Counted from the first letter of the stretch, positions 1 to 9,956 are shown. The stretch is DNA of 64,000 nucleotides from Endozoicomonadaceae bacterium (GCA_023146365.1 JAGLCE010000034.1:1-64000); one strand, 5' to 3'. Made by a program: numbers and translations. The notes: generated by a model not told the origin, from the letters alone.

Positions 1-189
1 TGGGGGCTGGCAGCTCAAGTGGGTGCTGATTATCGTATCAATGAAACTTGGAGTCTGAATGCTGCAGCTTGGTATATGGATATTGCGACTACAGCAAGCT
101 TCAAAGATGCTGCGGGTACTACAAAATATAAAGTTGATGTAGATGTGGATCCGATGGTTTACATGGTCGGGGTTGCTTATCATTACTGA
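1..189 (+). CDS. OmpW-family outer-membrane protein, C-terminal fragment
   Basis: This is the last 62 codons of a gene that starts left of the window, read in frame 1 to a TGA at 187-189. The visible residues alternate in the manner of beta strands (for example AAQVGADYRINETWSLNAAA) and end in VGVAYHY. The D-P-x-V-Y/F...VGV-x-Y-aromatic ending is typical of the final strand of OmpW, a small eight-stranded outer-membrane barrel, where the terminal aromatic residue is the BAM recognition signal. The N-terminus and signal peptide are not visible. Another small OmpW/OmpA-like barrel is possible. Confidence 0.7.
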   Translation, partial: WGLAAQVGADYRINETWSLNAAAWYMDIATTASFKDAAGTTKYKVDVDVDPMVYMVGVAYHY

Positions 190-267
190 TTCTGATTAGC
201 TAATGGTTGCCCAATACTGTGCAGGTACTACTTGCTTGCACAGTGCTTTAATTCCGCAAAATATTGT

Positions 268-1146
268 TTATTTCTCGTTATCCAGATACATATTTCGAAT
301 CAGACGTGCCACGCTGCTGCGCCATGGCTTGGCGTGTATCCCAAAGGTATTACGCAGATGAGTTGCGTCTAGGCAGGCGTTGACGGTCTTGCCAGGGTTG
401 CATGGTTCCGGAAACAGTTCTGAAGGATTGGGTGGAAAATCTCGGTACTGTGAGGCTTCTGCGAGTATGACCTCGGCGAAGGAGGCTTCATCAATGGTTT
501 CCGTTGCGTTGTAATGATAGGTTTCCCATACGTTGGCGTTACAATCAATTTGACGCATGACCGCTAGAATCACTCTTGCGATATCATCCGCTGGGGTTGG
601 TCGTCCTCGGCTGTTGGCGGACGCTTTCATCGGTTTGCTATTGGCGAGACTGTCGAGTATTCCGGTCAGTCGATTGCGCCCATGGGAGCTGATGACCCAT
701 GAGAGGCGAAGGATGACATGACGAGGACAGTGCTTCCTGATCTGCTGTTCACCTTGCCAGAAGCTATTGCCAAGTACGCTCGAAGGATTGGGAATATCCT
801 TTACGGTATAGATTTCCTGCTTCGTGCCATTGAACACTCGCCAGGACGATATATGCATTAGAACAGTCTTATACTGATTGCAGGCCTTGGCTAAGGCTGC
901 AGGCGCATCACGGTTCAGGGAAAAACAGCGTGACGGTTCAGACTCCGCTTGAGCGACGTTTCGGTAACCGGCCGTATTGATAACAATGGTCGGGCGGTAT
1001 TCGGCGATAATATCATGAATTTGTCGTGTATTGTTCAGCTTTATCTGTTCACAGGGTGGAGCGTAGTGGAGAATGCCAGCTTCTTTTAAGAGTGTGCGAA
1101 GTTCATAACCAATCTGACCATTATCGTCTATCATAAAAACTTTCAT
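268..1146 (-). CDS. RmlD-like NAD(P)-binding sugar-nucleotide reductase homologue with degenerate active site
   Basis: The 292-residue product has the layout of dTDP-4-dehydrorhamnose reductase (RmlD) and MAT2B-type extended SDR proteins. It has an N-terminal Rossmann strand with a glycine-poor nucleotide loop (DDNGQIG), the INTAGY...AESE...N segment and a conserved C-terminal half. In RmlD the catalytic Tyr and Lys lie in a VYGxxKLxGE motif. Here the equivalent stretch reads VLGNSFWQGE, so Tyr is Leu and Lys is Phe, and the preceding STDYVF motif is SSWRVF. Normal reductase activity is therefore unlikely, and it may be a binding or regulatory homologue. The ATG at 1146 is chosen because AGGA lies about nine bases upstream; a longer in-frame start exists at 1173. 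It is convergent with ompW and stands alone. Confidence 0.7.
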   Translation of the reverse strand: MKVFMIDDNGQIGYELRTLLKEAGILHYAPPCEQIKLNNTRQIHDIIAEYRPTIVINTAGYRNVAQAESEPSRCFSLNRDAPAALAKACNQYKTVLMHISSWRVFNGTKQEIYTVKDIPNPSSVLGNSFWQGEQQIRKHCPRHVILRLSWVISSHGRNRLTGILDSLANSKPMKASANSRGRPTPADDIARVILAVMRQIDCNANVWETYHYNATETIDEASFAEVILAEASQYRDFPPNPSELFPEPCNPGKTVNACLDATHLRNTFGIHAKPWRSSVARLIRNMYLDNEK

Positions 1147-1453
1147 CTGTATTTTTCCTGAAAATCGACTCACTCATTGATACCGGTATGCTAGACCATC
1201 CAGGTGCAAGTAGCAGCGGTTGTTGATACGGCAATGATAGGGCGATAACAGCGTATTATTGATTCAGTCGCTTGTCTGAATTACGTTATTCTGAGTCACG
1301 TTATATGGGTGAATCTTGCTGGAATTTTACTGGATAACCCCTTCTTAACGATTTGATACGGATCAGAGGAGAATACTGATCGTGAAGATTGGCGTTGACG
1401 ATGAACCGGCGTATGGTACGCAGTATTAACATGATAGCAGTAAGAGAAAAAGT
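1147..1453. other. Divergent intergenic region, no gene seen
   Basis: About 300 bases separate two divergently transcribed genes (RmlD-like on minus, sensor kinase on plus). The stretch must hold both promoters, but I see no convincing -35/-10 pair, RNA gene or strong hairpin. Confidence 0.4.
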
Positions 1454-3088
1454 ATGAATCAGCTAGTGCCACAGACAGCGAAGAATGAAGGTGAAGAGAA
1501 GATTCTATTGGTGGATGACAACTCTAGCAATCTTCAGATTTTGCTGCAAACACTGAGTGGACGTGGTTACAAATTGTTGATCGCCAAAAATGGCGACAAT
1601 GCCATGAATATTGTCCACACAGTGCGACCGGTATTGATGCTACTGGATATCATGATGCCTGGTATTGATGGCTATGATGTCTGCAAGCAATTGAAAGAGG
1701 ATCCGACGACGGCAGATATTATTGTAATCTTTCTTTCAGCATTGAATGATACTTGCGACAAGGTGCGGGGGCTGGAGATCGGCGCAGTGGATTACATTGT
1801 CAAGCCTTTCCAAGTGGAAGACATCATCGCTCGGGTAGAGACACATCTCAAAATTCACCGTCTGGAACAGGCACTGGCTCGACGGAACCGACAGCTGGAA
1901 GCAGAGAATCAGCATATTCTTGAATCCATAGGCGAGGGGGTTTTCGGTATTAACGGCCAAGGGAAAATTACCTTTGCTAATCCAGCGGCTAGTCGGATTA
2001 CGGGCTGGGAACCGGCAGAATTGACGGGTGCTAATGCACATAAGCTGTTAATGCCGCGTTGTGTTGACGGTACCATTCGTCCCTGGGAGCAGACGGCACT
2101 CTATACGACCCTGACTGAGAATGTGGTTCAGACCGTTGAGGATGATCTGTTTTGGCGTCGGGATGGAAACAGCTTCCCTGTGGATTACTCTTGCACCCCG
2201 TGCATGTGTGATGGTGAATCTGAAGGTGCCGTGATTGTTTTTCTGGATGTGACGGAAAAAAGACGGCATCAGAACGCCTTACAGAGTGCGCTGAATGAAC
2301 TGCAGGAGCAAAAAGACAAGCTGATGCATATGTCTCGCTTGAGCTGCATGGGTGAGATGGCATCCGGTTTTGCTCATGAGGTGAATCAACCACTGACAGC
2401 CATTTATAATTATGCTCAAGTCTGTCACCGATTGGTTCAGCGTGAGCCCATCGATAAGGCATCGTTACGTGAAGGGGTGGATAAAATTGGCGTTCAGGCT
2501 CGGCGTGCCGGCGATATCATTGCACGTATTCGCAGTTTTGTTAAAAAACCTGATCACTGTCTTCAAGTGGTAGACTGCAGTCGGCTGGTGCAGGATGTGG
2601 TCAAATTGGCGGAAGTGGATGCACGGCATAACTGTATGGAGATCCATCTGGATCTTGCAGAGGATCTTCCTGCCATAAAGGTTGACACTGTACAGACTCA
2701 GCAGGTAGTGCTGAACCTGATTAGAAATGGCATGGAGGCGATGCAGGATATGCCGGATAAAAATGTGGGTTTATGGGTGCGTACCGAGCGTCTGGATCGT
2801 GAATTTGTACGTGTTTCGGTGATTGATCGAGGCTATGGTTTGGCAGATGACGCAGAGGAAAAGCTGTTCACGCCTTTTTATACCACCAAGGATGATGGTA
2901 TGGGTATCGGTCTGTCGATTTGTTACAGTATTATTCAGACTCATGGCGGTGTATTGAATTTTATCCGGAATCCAGAAGGGGGGACGACCTTTTGGTTTAC
3001 CGTGCCGGTCGCTGAGTTGAGCCGTGATTTATCGACGGCTTCAACTCATCTGAATCGTCGGGAACGGTTAAGTTACTTCTCTGATTGA
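1454..3088 (+). CDS. Hybrid sensor histidine kinase with N-terminal receiver domain
   Basis: The 544-residue protein begins with a receiver domain (about 15-130: ILLVDDN, phospho-acceptor Asp in LLDIMMPGIDG, Lys in IVKPF). A PAS domain follows (about 150-270: ESIGEGVFGIN...FANPAA...TGW). The HisKA H-box is FAHEVNQPLTA, and the HATPase has an N box (LNLIRNGMEAM), G1 (DRGYG) and G2 (GMGIGLS). No membrane segment is visible, so it is cytoplasmic. Receiver-PAS-kinase order with a FAHEVNQPL box is seen in FixL/TodS-like and DctB-like kinases. The input signal and output partner cannot be inferred because no partner response-regulator gene sits next to it. The ATG at 1454 has only a weak purine-rich ribosome site. 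Confidence 0.9.
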   Translation: MNQLVPQTAKNEGEEKILLVDDNSSNLQILLQTLSGRGYKLLIAKNGDNAMNIVHTVRPVLMLLDIMMPGIDGYDVCKQLKEDPTTADIIVIFLSALNDTCDKVRGLEIGAVDYIVKPFQVEDIIARVETHLKIHRLEQALARRNRQLEAENQHILESIGEGVFGINGQGKITFANPAASRITGWEPAELTGANAHKLLMPRCVDGTIRPWEQTALYTTLTENVVQTVEDDLFWRRDGNSFPVDYSCTPCMCDGESEGAVIVFLDVTEKRRHQNALQSALNELQEQKDKLMHMSRLSCMGEMASGFAHEVNQPLTAIYNYAQVCHRLVQREPIDKASLREGVDKIGVQARRAGDIIARIRSFVKKPDHCLQVVDCSRLVQDVVKLAEVDARHNCMEIHLDLAEDLPAIKVDTVQTQQVVLNLIRNGMEAMQDMPDKNVGLWVRTERLDREFVRVSVIDRGYGLADDAEEKLFTPFYTTKDDGMGIGLSICYSIIQTHGGVLNFIRNPEGGTTFWFTVPVAELSRDLSTASTHLNRRERLSYFSD

Positions 3089-3328
3089 ACGTACGAGTGT
3101 GTTGAGTCGGAAAGAGTAGGTTCGAGCTACTGCAATGTCGAGTGTTTCGTGCTTTATCTGAAGGTCGGGGAGAGTGTATCGGCATGATTGGGATAATCGC
3201 TCAATACAGTTATGGCGCTGTCTGGTGGACAAGTTATAATCGCTCCATATTTGAACGGCTAATATGAGGTGTTATTGTGTAGTTGATGATGTCGTTCACC
3301 GTTCATGCCGCAATGATGGAGGCGTATC

Positions 3329-4591
3329 TTGTCCGAAGATGTGAAAGCCTATATGCAACATCTAGGCCGGCAGGCTCGGATAGCAGCCACTGTTGTTGCC
3401 AGTGCCGATGCCTGCCTGAAAAATTCGGCGTTGCTGAATATTGCTGCGATTCTGGAATCCTCCAGACCGCAACTCCAAGCTGCGAATCGGCAAGATCTGG
3501 ATAATGGTCGTAAGAACGGGTTCAGTGATGCGATGTTGGATCGTCTGGAAATGACTCCAGCCCGTATCGATACCATGATTGAAGGCCTGAAACAGGTTGC
3601 GACTTTATCTGATCCTGTCGGTAATATTTCTGATCTTCATTATGTGCCTAGCGGTATTCAAGTGGGTAAGATGCGGGTGCCGCTTGGTGTTGTCGGGATC
3701 ATTTATGAGTTTCGTCCTAGTGTGCTCATTGAGTCTATTAGTCTTTGTCTGAAGTCCGGAAATGCGACCATTCTTCGTGGTGGTAGTGAGACGATTTACT
3801 CCAGCCAGTCTATGGCACGGTGTGTCTGGGAAGGACTTAAAACCGTTGGTTTACCGTTGAATGCGGTGCAGATGCTTGACATTGTCGGGAATGAAGCCGT
3901 TCACGAGTTGATCACAATGCCGGAATATGTCGATGTGATCGTTCCTCGTGCCAGTAAGGCGTTGGTCGAGCGCATTAGTCGAGAGGCTCGGATGAAGGTA
4001 ATCAAACATTTGGGTGGCATATGCCACGTCTATATTGATGATTGCGTTGATCCGGATAAGGCAGAGCGTATTGCCATTAATGCGAAGACACATCGTTATA
4101 GCACCGGCAATGCCATGGAAACGCTGCTGGTACACAAGAAGATTTCTGGCGGTGTTTTGCCCGTGTTGGCGAACGCCTACGCGGAAAAAGGCGTAGAGTT
4201 ACGCGGATGTTCTCGTACCCGTTCCATCATTCCTTCCGTGATTGATGCGACCAAAGAGGATTGGAGTACCGAGTATCTAGCGCCTGTTCTTTCTATTAAA
4301 GTGGTGGATCGTATGGAAGATGCAATTACCCATATTAACCATTATGGTTCCCACCACACCGATGCTATTGTGACGGAAAATTTCACTCGGGCGCGAAAAT
4401 TCCTGCGAGAGGTGGATTCGAGTTCTGTGATGGTCAACGCCTCCACTCGGTTTGCCGAAGGGTTTGAATATGGTCTGGGAGCGGAGGTTGGTATATCCAC
4501 TGGCAAGCTTCACGCCCGTGGACCGGTAGGTCTGGAAGGGCTGACCTCAGAAAAGTATGTGGTTCTGGGTGATGGTCATATACGGCAGTAA
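3329..4591 (+). CDS. proA: Gamma-glutamyl phosphate reductase homologue lacking the catalytic cysteine
   Basis: This is a full-length 420-residue ProA, the NADPH-dependent second step of proline synthesis from glutamate. The fold is complete ([56 protein letters not shown]). However, the invariant active-site motif S/G-T-C-N-x-x-E-T reads STGNAMET: residue 260 is Gly (GGC at 4106-4108) where the family has the thioester-forming Cys (TGC). Other usually invariant positions also differ ([10 protein letters not shown] for ESRPNVTIDA-like, VPRASKA for VPRGGKG-like). The start is TTG at 3329, seven bases after a strong GGAGG (3317-3321). It opens the cell-wall/lipoate cluster, where nadD normally follows. 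Identity is certain; catalytic competence is doubtful. Confidence 0.95.
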   Translation: MSEDVKAYMQHLGRQARIAATVVASADACLKNSALLNIAAILESSRPQLQAANRQDLDNGRKNGFSDAMLDRLEMTPARIDTMIEGLKQVATLSDPVGNISDLHYVPSGIQVGKMRVPLGVVGIIYEFRPSVLIESISLCLKSGNATILRGGSETIYSSQSMARCVWEGLKTVGLPLNAVQMLDIVGNEAVHELITMPEYVDVIVPRASKALVERISREARMKVIKHLGGICHVYIDDCVDPDKAERIAINAKTHRYSTGNAMETLLVHKKISGGVLPVLANAYAEKGVELRGCSRTRSIIPSVIDATKEDWSTEYLAPVLSIKVVDRMEDAITHINHYGSHHTDAIVTENFTRARKFLREVDSSSVMVNASTRFAEGFEYGLGAEVGISTGKLHARGPVGLEGLTSEKYVVLGDGHIRQ

Positions 4592-4719
4592 GTCGGTATA
4601 TAACTGCGAATCAGTCAATTAATTCAGAAATCGTCGGACCATACGGCGTTGGATGGCTGAGGTATCTCTGATACCGTTCGGTTATTTTTCATTCTTCAAT
4701 TGAGGGTTTTATTGATTAC

Positions 4720-5064
4720 ATGAACGCTAAACAACTGAAAGTGCTGGTGGTTAAAGCCATCGAAGCGCTGAAAGGCAATGATATCAAGGTCATGGATGTA
4801 CGTGATATGACCAGCGTAACGGATTCCATGATTATTGTGTCCGGCACTTCTGGCCGTCACGTGAAGTCTATCGCTAATAATGTGGTTGACGAATGCAAAA
4901 AGAATCGGGTGCGGCCGTTGGGCATGGAGGGTGATGAGCAGGGCGAATGGGTGTTGGTCGATCTCGGTGATGTGATTGTCCATGTTATGCTGCCGGCGAC
5001 CCGTCAGTTCTATGATATCGAGCGTCTGTGGGAACCTGCGTCTGAAGCGCTTGTCAGTTCCTGA
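4720..5064 (+). CDS. rsfS: Ribosomal silencing factor RsfS
   Basis: The 114-residue protein belongs to the RsfS/Iojap (DUF143) family, which binds uL14 and blocks subunit joining when nutrients are scarce. The family landmarks are present: [35 protein letters not shown] region, the R-x-x-x-SIANNV helix, [23 protein letters not shown] and [10 protein letters not shown]. It precedes rlmH and overlaps it by one base (TGATG), so the two are translationally coupled. In Pseudomonas-type clusters nadD sits between proA and rsfS; here only 128 bases separate them. Confidence 0.96.
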   Translation: MNAKQLKVLVVKAIEALKGNDIKVMDVRDMTSVTDSMIIVSGTSGRHVKSIANNVVDECKKNRVRPLGMEGDEQGEWVLVDLGDVIVHVMLPATRQFYDIERLWEPASEALVSS

Positions 5065-5531
5065 TGCGTATTCGTTTGATTGCTGTCGGTCAGAAGATGC
5101 CGAGTTGGGTGGTTGAAGGTTATAATGAGTATGCTCGTCGTCTGCCAGCTAACTTCTCTCTTGAACTGCACGAAATTTCATTAGGTAAACGTACTCGGGG
5201 AGCGGATATCGCCCGTATGCAGCGAAATGAGGGTGCACAAATGCTGTCTGCCATTGACCCCCGTGACAAGGTCATTGCCATGGAAGTGAATGGTAAAAGC
5301 TGCTCCTCGGAGACGTTAGCGGATCAGTTGGGTGGCTGGCATGATCTAGGCGAAAATGTCAGCCTGTTAGTCGGTGGGGTTGAAGGGATGTTGCCTGAAG
5401 TGTCTGCCCGTGCCGACTTGCGCTGGTCGCTGTCATCGCTCACCCTGCCGCACCCGATGGTTCGAATTTTGATTGCAGAACAGTTGTATAGAGCGTGGAG
5501 CATCCTTAATAACCATCCTTATCATCGCTAA
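5064..5531 (+). CDS. rlmH: 23S rRNA pseudouridine1915 N3-methyltransferase RlmH
   Basis: This 155-residue SPOUT methyltransferase modifies pseudouridine 1915 in helix 69 of 23S rRNA using S-adenosylmethionine. It has normal family length and shows the SPOUT knot motifs LLVGGVEGM, the SLSSLTLPHPMVRILIAEQLYRAWSI trefoil segment and the terminal NHPYHR. The ATG overlaps the rsfS stop (TGATG). Confidence 0.97.
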   Translation: MRIRLIAVGQKMPSWVVEGYNEYARRLPANFSLELHEISLGKRTRGADIARMQRNEGAQMLSAIDPRDKVIAMEVNGKSCSSETLADQLGGWHDLGENVSLLVGGVEGMLPEVSARADLRWSLSSLTLPHPMVRILIAEQLYRAWSILNNHPYHR

Positions 5532-5547
5532 TAGTTAACTAAAACAG

Positions 5548-7416
5548 ATGGCGTCAGACACGCTCAAGGATCATTACAAAGAACGGCGCACAGTCAACTT
5601 TCGGCTCTGGTTGTCAGTGCTGGTCATGCTATTACTGATGGGTGTACTGTTGGTGCGCATGTTTTATCTTCAGGTGGTGAATCACCATGAGCTGGCTACT
5701 CGGTCGGAAGATAACCGGATTCACTTGCAGGTTTTGCCACCCACTCGGGGGCTAATCTATGACACTAAAGGGCGTTTGCTGGCGGAAAATCAGCCCAGTT
5801 ATACCCTTATGGTCGTTCGTGAGCGGGTCAAAGATCTTGAAGCGACACTGAAGGCTGTTGGTGAGATTTTACCGTTGTCGGATAATGAACTGGATAAATT
5901 TCGGCAGCGGCAGCGGCAACGGCATCCCTTTGATGGAGTACCATTGAAATACCGGCTCACAGCCAGAGATATTGCAAAAATTTCGGTAGATCAGTACCAC
6001 CTGCCCGGTATGGAGGTCGAGGCTCAGTTGTTACGCCATTATCCCTATGCTGATGAGTTTGCCCATGCCATTGGTTATGTCGGACGCATCAATAGCGAGG
6101 AACTCGCTACCATTGATGCGGCTCTCTATGGCGCTACGCATGTCATCGGTAAAACTGGGGTGGAGAATTATTATGAATCCACCTTGCTGGGTAAGTCCGG
6201 TTACCAGGAGGTGGAAACCAATGCCCGTGGTCGTATCTTTCGAGTCTTGAAACGGGTCGATCCGCAACCGGGTAAAGATCTGAACCTCTACCTTGATCTG
6301 GATCTGCAGAGGGTGGCGAGTCAAGCGCTGAAAGGGAAGCGTGGCTCTGTCGTTGCTATTGATCCTAATAACGGTGGTGTATTGGCGCTAGTCAGTGCGC
6401 CAGCGTTTGATACTAATCTGTTCGTTGCTGGGATTGATGTCAACAGTTACAGTGAACTACGGGACAGTATCCATCGTCCTCTTTATAACCGTGCGATGCT
6501 GGGTGAGTATCCTCCGGCCTCCACGATCAAACCATTTATGGCACTGGCGATTCTGGATAATAAGGTGATGGATCGCAGTGTCAAGATTGATGATCCGGGT
6601 TATTTCCAGTTTGAAGGGAGCACGCACAAATATAGAAACTGGAAACGGCAGGGGCATGGCATGGTTGATCTGCATCGCGCCATTGTGGTTTCCAATGATA
6701 CGTATTTCTATACCGTCGCCGTTAAGATGGGTATTGATATGATACATGATTATCTGATTCGATTTGGGTTTGGTAGTCGGACTGGTCTGGATATCGGCTA
6801 TGAACGCTCCGGCCTGGTGCCATCGCCAGAATGGAAACGACGTGTTCGCGGTCGCAGTTGGCGTCCTGGGGATACGGTGATCACGGGTATTGGCCAAGGC
6901 GATATGCTGTCGACACCCTTACAGCTAGCCGTAGCAACCAGCATAATAGCCAGTCGTGGTATTATTTATCCGCCTCGCCTAGCTAAGCCCCGTTCTGATG
7001 AAGTGGTGCCGGAGCCGCGCATCATAAAGAGTCTCTCTGCCAAGGAGTGGAGTGTCGTTATTAATGCTATGACCGCTGTGGTGTCGTCGCCGCGGGGAAC
7101 GGCCTACTGGCAGATTGGACGTAACCTGAAATATTCCATGGCCGGCAAGACGGGTACTGCGCAGGTGGTTGGCATCGCTCAAGGTGAAAAATATGACGCA
7201 AAACAGCTAGAAGAGTTTCAGCATGACCACAGCCTTTTTATTGGCTTTGCCCCAGTTGATAAGCCTCAGATCGCTGTAGCCGTAGTGGTGGAAAATAACG
7301 CTTCGCAGGCCTCCCGTGTGGCGAAAAAAGTGATAGATGCCTACCTGTTGTCTCAAGTAGGGGGTCGTGTGGACACGCCATCCATGAAGTCGGCGCCCAA
7401 GGGGCATAATCGATGA
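5548..7416 (+). CDS. mrdA: Penicillin-binding protein 2, elongasome transpeptidase
   Basis: The 622-residue class-B PBP cross-links peptidoglycan during lateral wall growth with RodA. It has one N-terminal membrane segment (about 20-45), the dimerisation/pedestal region, and a transpeptidase domain with Ser in PPASTIKP, SND in VVSNDTYFY and KTG in MAGKTGTAQV. It is followed by rodA with a four-base ATGA overlap. An intact elongasome indicates the cell is still rod-forming or walled. Confidence 0.97.
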   Translation: MASDTLKDHYKERRTVNFRLWLSVLVMLLLMGVLLVRMFYLQVVNHHELATRSEDNRIHLQVLPPTRGLIYDTKGRLLAENQPSYTLMVVRERVKDLEATLKAVGEILPLSDNELDKFRQRQRQRHPFDGVPLKYRLTARDIAKISVDQYHLPGMEVEAQLLRHYPYADEFAHAIGYVGRINSEELATIDAALYGATHVIGKTGVENYYESTLLGKSGYQEVETNARGRIFRVLKRVDPQPGKDLNLYLDLDLQRVASQALKGKRGSVVAIDPNNGGVLALVSAPAFDTNLFVAGIDVNSYSELRDSIHRPLYNRAMLGEYPPASTIKPFMALAILDNKVMDRSVKIDDPGYFQFEGSTHKYRNWKRQGHGMVDLHRAIVVSNDTYFYTVAVKMGIDMIHDYLIRFGFGSRTGLDIGYERSGLVPSPEWKRRVRGRSWRPGDTVITGIGQGDMLSTPLQLAVATSIIASRGIIYPPRLAKPRSDEVVPEPRIIKSLSAKEWSVVINAMTAVVSSPRGTAYWQIGRNLKYSMAGKTGTAQVVGIAQGEKYDAKQLEEFQHDHSLFIGFAPVDKPQIAVAVVVENNASQASRVAKKVIDAYLLSQVGGRVDTPSMKSAPKGHNR

Positions 7417-8555
7417 ATCGTGACTTTGTCCGTCAGCTTGATAATAACTATGATTTGCATCGAATACCGTCGATCTGGAAGCGTCTTCGGTTGGATCCTG
7501 TCTTACTGTTGATGCTACTGCTGATCAGTGTTGCTGGACTGTTCGTTCTTTGCAGTGCAAGTAGTGGTCGAAATATGCTTCTGCACCAGTCCTCTTTCTT
7601 GCTGGCTGGTTTTATTATCATGGTCATAATAGCGCAGATTCCGTTGCGCATGATGCAGCGCCTTACGCCTTTTGCTTACGGGTTGGCTGTTATTTTGCTG
7701 GCCAGTGTCCTGGTGATCGGTATTGATTCAAAGGGGGCTCAGCGTTGGATCAGCTTGATTGGCATTCGGTTTCAGCCATCGGAAGTCCTTAAATTGGTTA
7801 TGCCGTTGACCATTGCCGGTTGGTTTAGTCGACAATCTTTGCCGCCGAGTTATCGTGATATCGGCGCAAGCTTGCTGTTGATCGGTATTCCCGTTGTACT
7901 TATTTTGGAACAGCCGGACTTGGGCACTGCTCTGTTGATCGGCGTATCTGGTATCTTTGTTCTTCTATTGGCAGGCCTAAGTTGGCGAATTATCGGTGTG
8001 GCGTTGCTGTTGGCGATACCGGCGATCTGGGCAATGTGGCACGTTGTCATGCATGACTACCAGAAACAACGGGTACTGACGTTCCTCAATCCAGAAAGTG
8101 ATCCGTTGGGTTCAGGTTGGAATATCATTCAATCGAAAATTGCCATTGGCTCGGGAGGGCTTTATGGTAAGGGTTGGTTATTGGGTACTCAGTCACATCT
8201 GGATTTTCTGCCAGAAAGTCATACCGACTTTATTATTGCCGTATTAGCAGAAGAGTTCGGCCTGCTGGGTGTTGCCGTGTTGCTCTGTGCTTATGCATTA
8301 ATCATCGGTAGAGGGATATTCATCGCAATGAATGCCCAGACGCTATACGGGCGCTTGATAGCAGGGAGTATTACTCTGACGTTTTTTGTCTATGTCTTTG
8401 TTAATGTTGGTATGGTTAGTGGTCTTTTACCTGTGGTTGGTGTGCCGTTGCCGCTGGTCAGTCGTGGTGGTACCTCAATAGTGACGTTGCTGGCCGGCTT
8501 TGGTGTCTTGATGTCTGTGCATACGCATAGGAATTTTCAGGGTCGGTATGCCTGA
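7413..8555 (+). CDS. rodA: Rod-shape SEDS peptidoglycan glycosyltransferase RodA
   Basis: The 380-residue polytopic membrane protein of the SEDS family polymerises lipid II in partnership with PBP2. It shows about ten hydrophobic segments, the SKGAQRWI...FQPSEVLKL loop, the periplasmic DYQKQRVLTFLNPESDPLGSGWNIIQSKIAIGSGG-like region and SHTDFIIAVLAEEFGL, followed by PLPLVSRGGTS near the C-terminus. The ATG overlaps the mrdA stop. Confidence 0.97.
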   Translation: MNRDFVRQLDNNYDLHRIPSIWKRLRLDPVLLLMLLLISVAGLFVLCSASSGRNMLLHQSSFLLAGFIIMVIIAQIPLRMMQRLTPFAYGLAVILLASVLVIGIDSKGAQRWISLIGIRFQPSEVLKLVMPLTIAGWFSRQSLPPSYRDIGASLLLIGIPVVLILEQPDLGTALLIGVSGIFVLLLAGLSWRIIGVALLLAIPAIWAMWHVVMHDYQKQRVLTFLNPESDPLGSGWNIIQSKIAIGSGGLYGKGWLLGTQSHLDFLPESHTDFIIAVLAEEFGLLGVAVLLCAYALIIGRGIFIAMNAQTLYGRLIAGSITLTFFVYVFVNVGMVSGLLPVVGVPLPLVSRGGTSIVTLLAGFGVLMSVHTHRNFQGRYA

Positions 8556-8834
8556 TATTTGTCTGGTTTATCTGTTATTCCTTCCTGATCAAATATTGGC
8601 AGGCCCTGAAAACTAGCAGTGTCTTGTAATATTTATACTGGCTGGATGACAATATCATGTCATAAATAAGCAGTTTGTGTGTGACATCCTGTTATTGATG
8701 AACTGTACTGGAAAAACACGGTAGCCAGTGGGTTTGAGGCAGAGTGTCATCCTGTAGAAACAACTGCTTTTGCCGACAGGTATTTTTATCGTCTACGGAA
8801 GTGTTGGCTGCTAGTAATACAGGGGAGTCATTGT

Positions 8835-9956
8835 ATGAAATCGTTGTTGTCACGGTGGTTGTTCCGGACTGTGGAATACCTCTCTGTGCCATTATCGTTA
8901 TCGAAGAAGCATCGGCTGTGCGCATGGATGGTGGGTAGTGTGATGATCGGCAGCAGCGTGATGATGCAGGTTCAGGCTGATGATTTTACCGAAAAGCATG
9001 AAGTTCGGTCATTTATTGATGAGATGGTAATCGACGAGAGCTTTAACAAGAAAGAGCTTGAGGCGCTATTCAGGCAAGTTAAAAATAAAGACAGGATTCT
9101 TGAATTGATAAGCCGCCCAGCGGAACGAAGTCTAGAGTGGTGGGAGTATCGTAACCGGTTTATCAGTGAACATATGGTGCGTCGAGGGGTGGAATTCTGG
9201 AAGCAGCATCAGAAAACCTTGGAAAAGGCGCATAAAAAATATGGCGTGCCACCTTACGTTATCCTAGGGATTCTGGGCGTGGAAACCCGTTATGGACACT
9301 TCAGCGGTGGTTTCCGAGTGATTGATGCCTTATCGACGCTGGGCTTTAACTATCCCCGCAGAGCGTCCTTCTTTAAGAAGCAACTGAAAGAGTTTCTGAT
9401 TCTTTCCCGAGAGCAGGGGTTTGATCCGCTGTTGCTGACCGGTTCCTATGCAGGCGCGATGGGTATTCCGCAATTCATGCCGTCCAGTTACCGTGAGTAT
9501 GCGGTGGACTTCGATGATGATGGCAAGGCCGATATCTGGAATTCGCCTGTTGATGCGATAGGCAGCATTGCTTCGTATCTTAACCGGCATAACTGGAAAA
9601 AGGGGGAGCCGGTTGTCTCCCAAGCTCAGGTAAAAGGGAAACGTTTCAGTGAAGTTCTGTCAAATAATTCAACACCCACCATACCATTGAGCAAAGCTCA
9701 TGATGCTGGCTGGGTACTTCTTCAGGAGCTTCCCGCTTCATCACAGGTGCGGGGCTTGATGCTGCAAGGTAAGGAGTCACCGGAATATTGGCTGACGCTG
9801 CACAATTTCTATGTAATAACCCGTTACAATCATAGTGATCTCTATGCGATGACTGTCTATCAGATGGGTAAGCAGGTGGAGTCCCAGTATCAGATACAAC
9901 TGCAGGAACAGAGGCAGGGTGATCACCTGCAGACAAAGGCTGAAACCGTGCAATGA
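8835..9956 (+). CDS. mltB: Membrane-bound lytic murein transglycosylase B
   Basis: The 373-residue protein cleaves the glycan strand to 1,6-anhydro-muropeptides. A long N-terminal signal-like hydrophobic region precedes the mature domain. The catalytic glutamate is in ILGVETRYGHFSG, followed by YPRRASFFKKQLKEFL and GSYAGAMGIPQFMPSSY. No clear lipobox cysteine is visible, so it may be a soluble (SltB-like) periplasmic form. ATG follows GGGGAGTCATTGT. Its end overlaps the possible rlpA start (ATGA). Confidence 0.93.
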   Translation: MKSLLSRWLFRTVEYLSVPLSLSKKHRLCAWMVGSVMIGSSVMMQVQADDFTEKHEVRSFIDEMVIDESFNKKELEALFRQVKNKDRILELISRPAERSLEWWEYRNRFISEHMVRRGVEFWKQHQKTLEKAHKKYGVPPYVILGILGVETRYGHFSGGFRVIDALSTLGFNYPRRASFFKKQLKEFLILSREQGFDPLLLTGSYAGAMGIPQFMPSSYREYAVDFDDDGKADIWNSPVDAIGSIASYLNRHNWKKGEPVVSQAQVKGKRFSEVLSNNSTPTIPLSKAHDAGWVLLQELPASSQVRGLMLQGKESPEYWLTLHNFYVITRYNHSDLYAMTVYQMGKQVESQYQIQLQEQRQGDHLQTKAETVQ

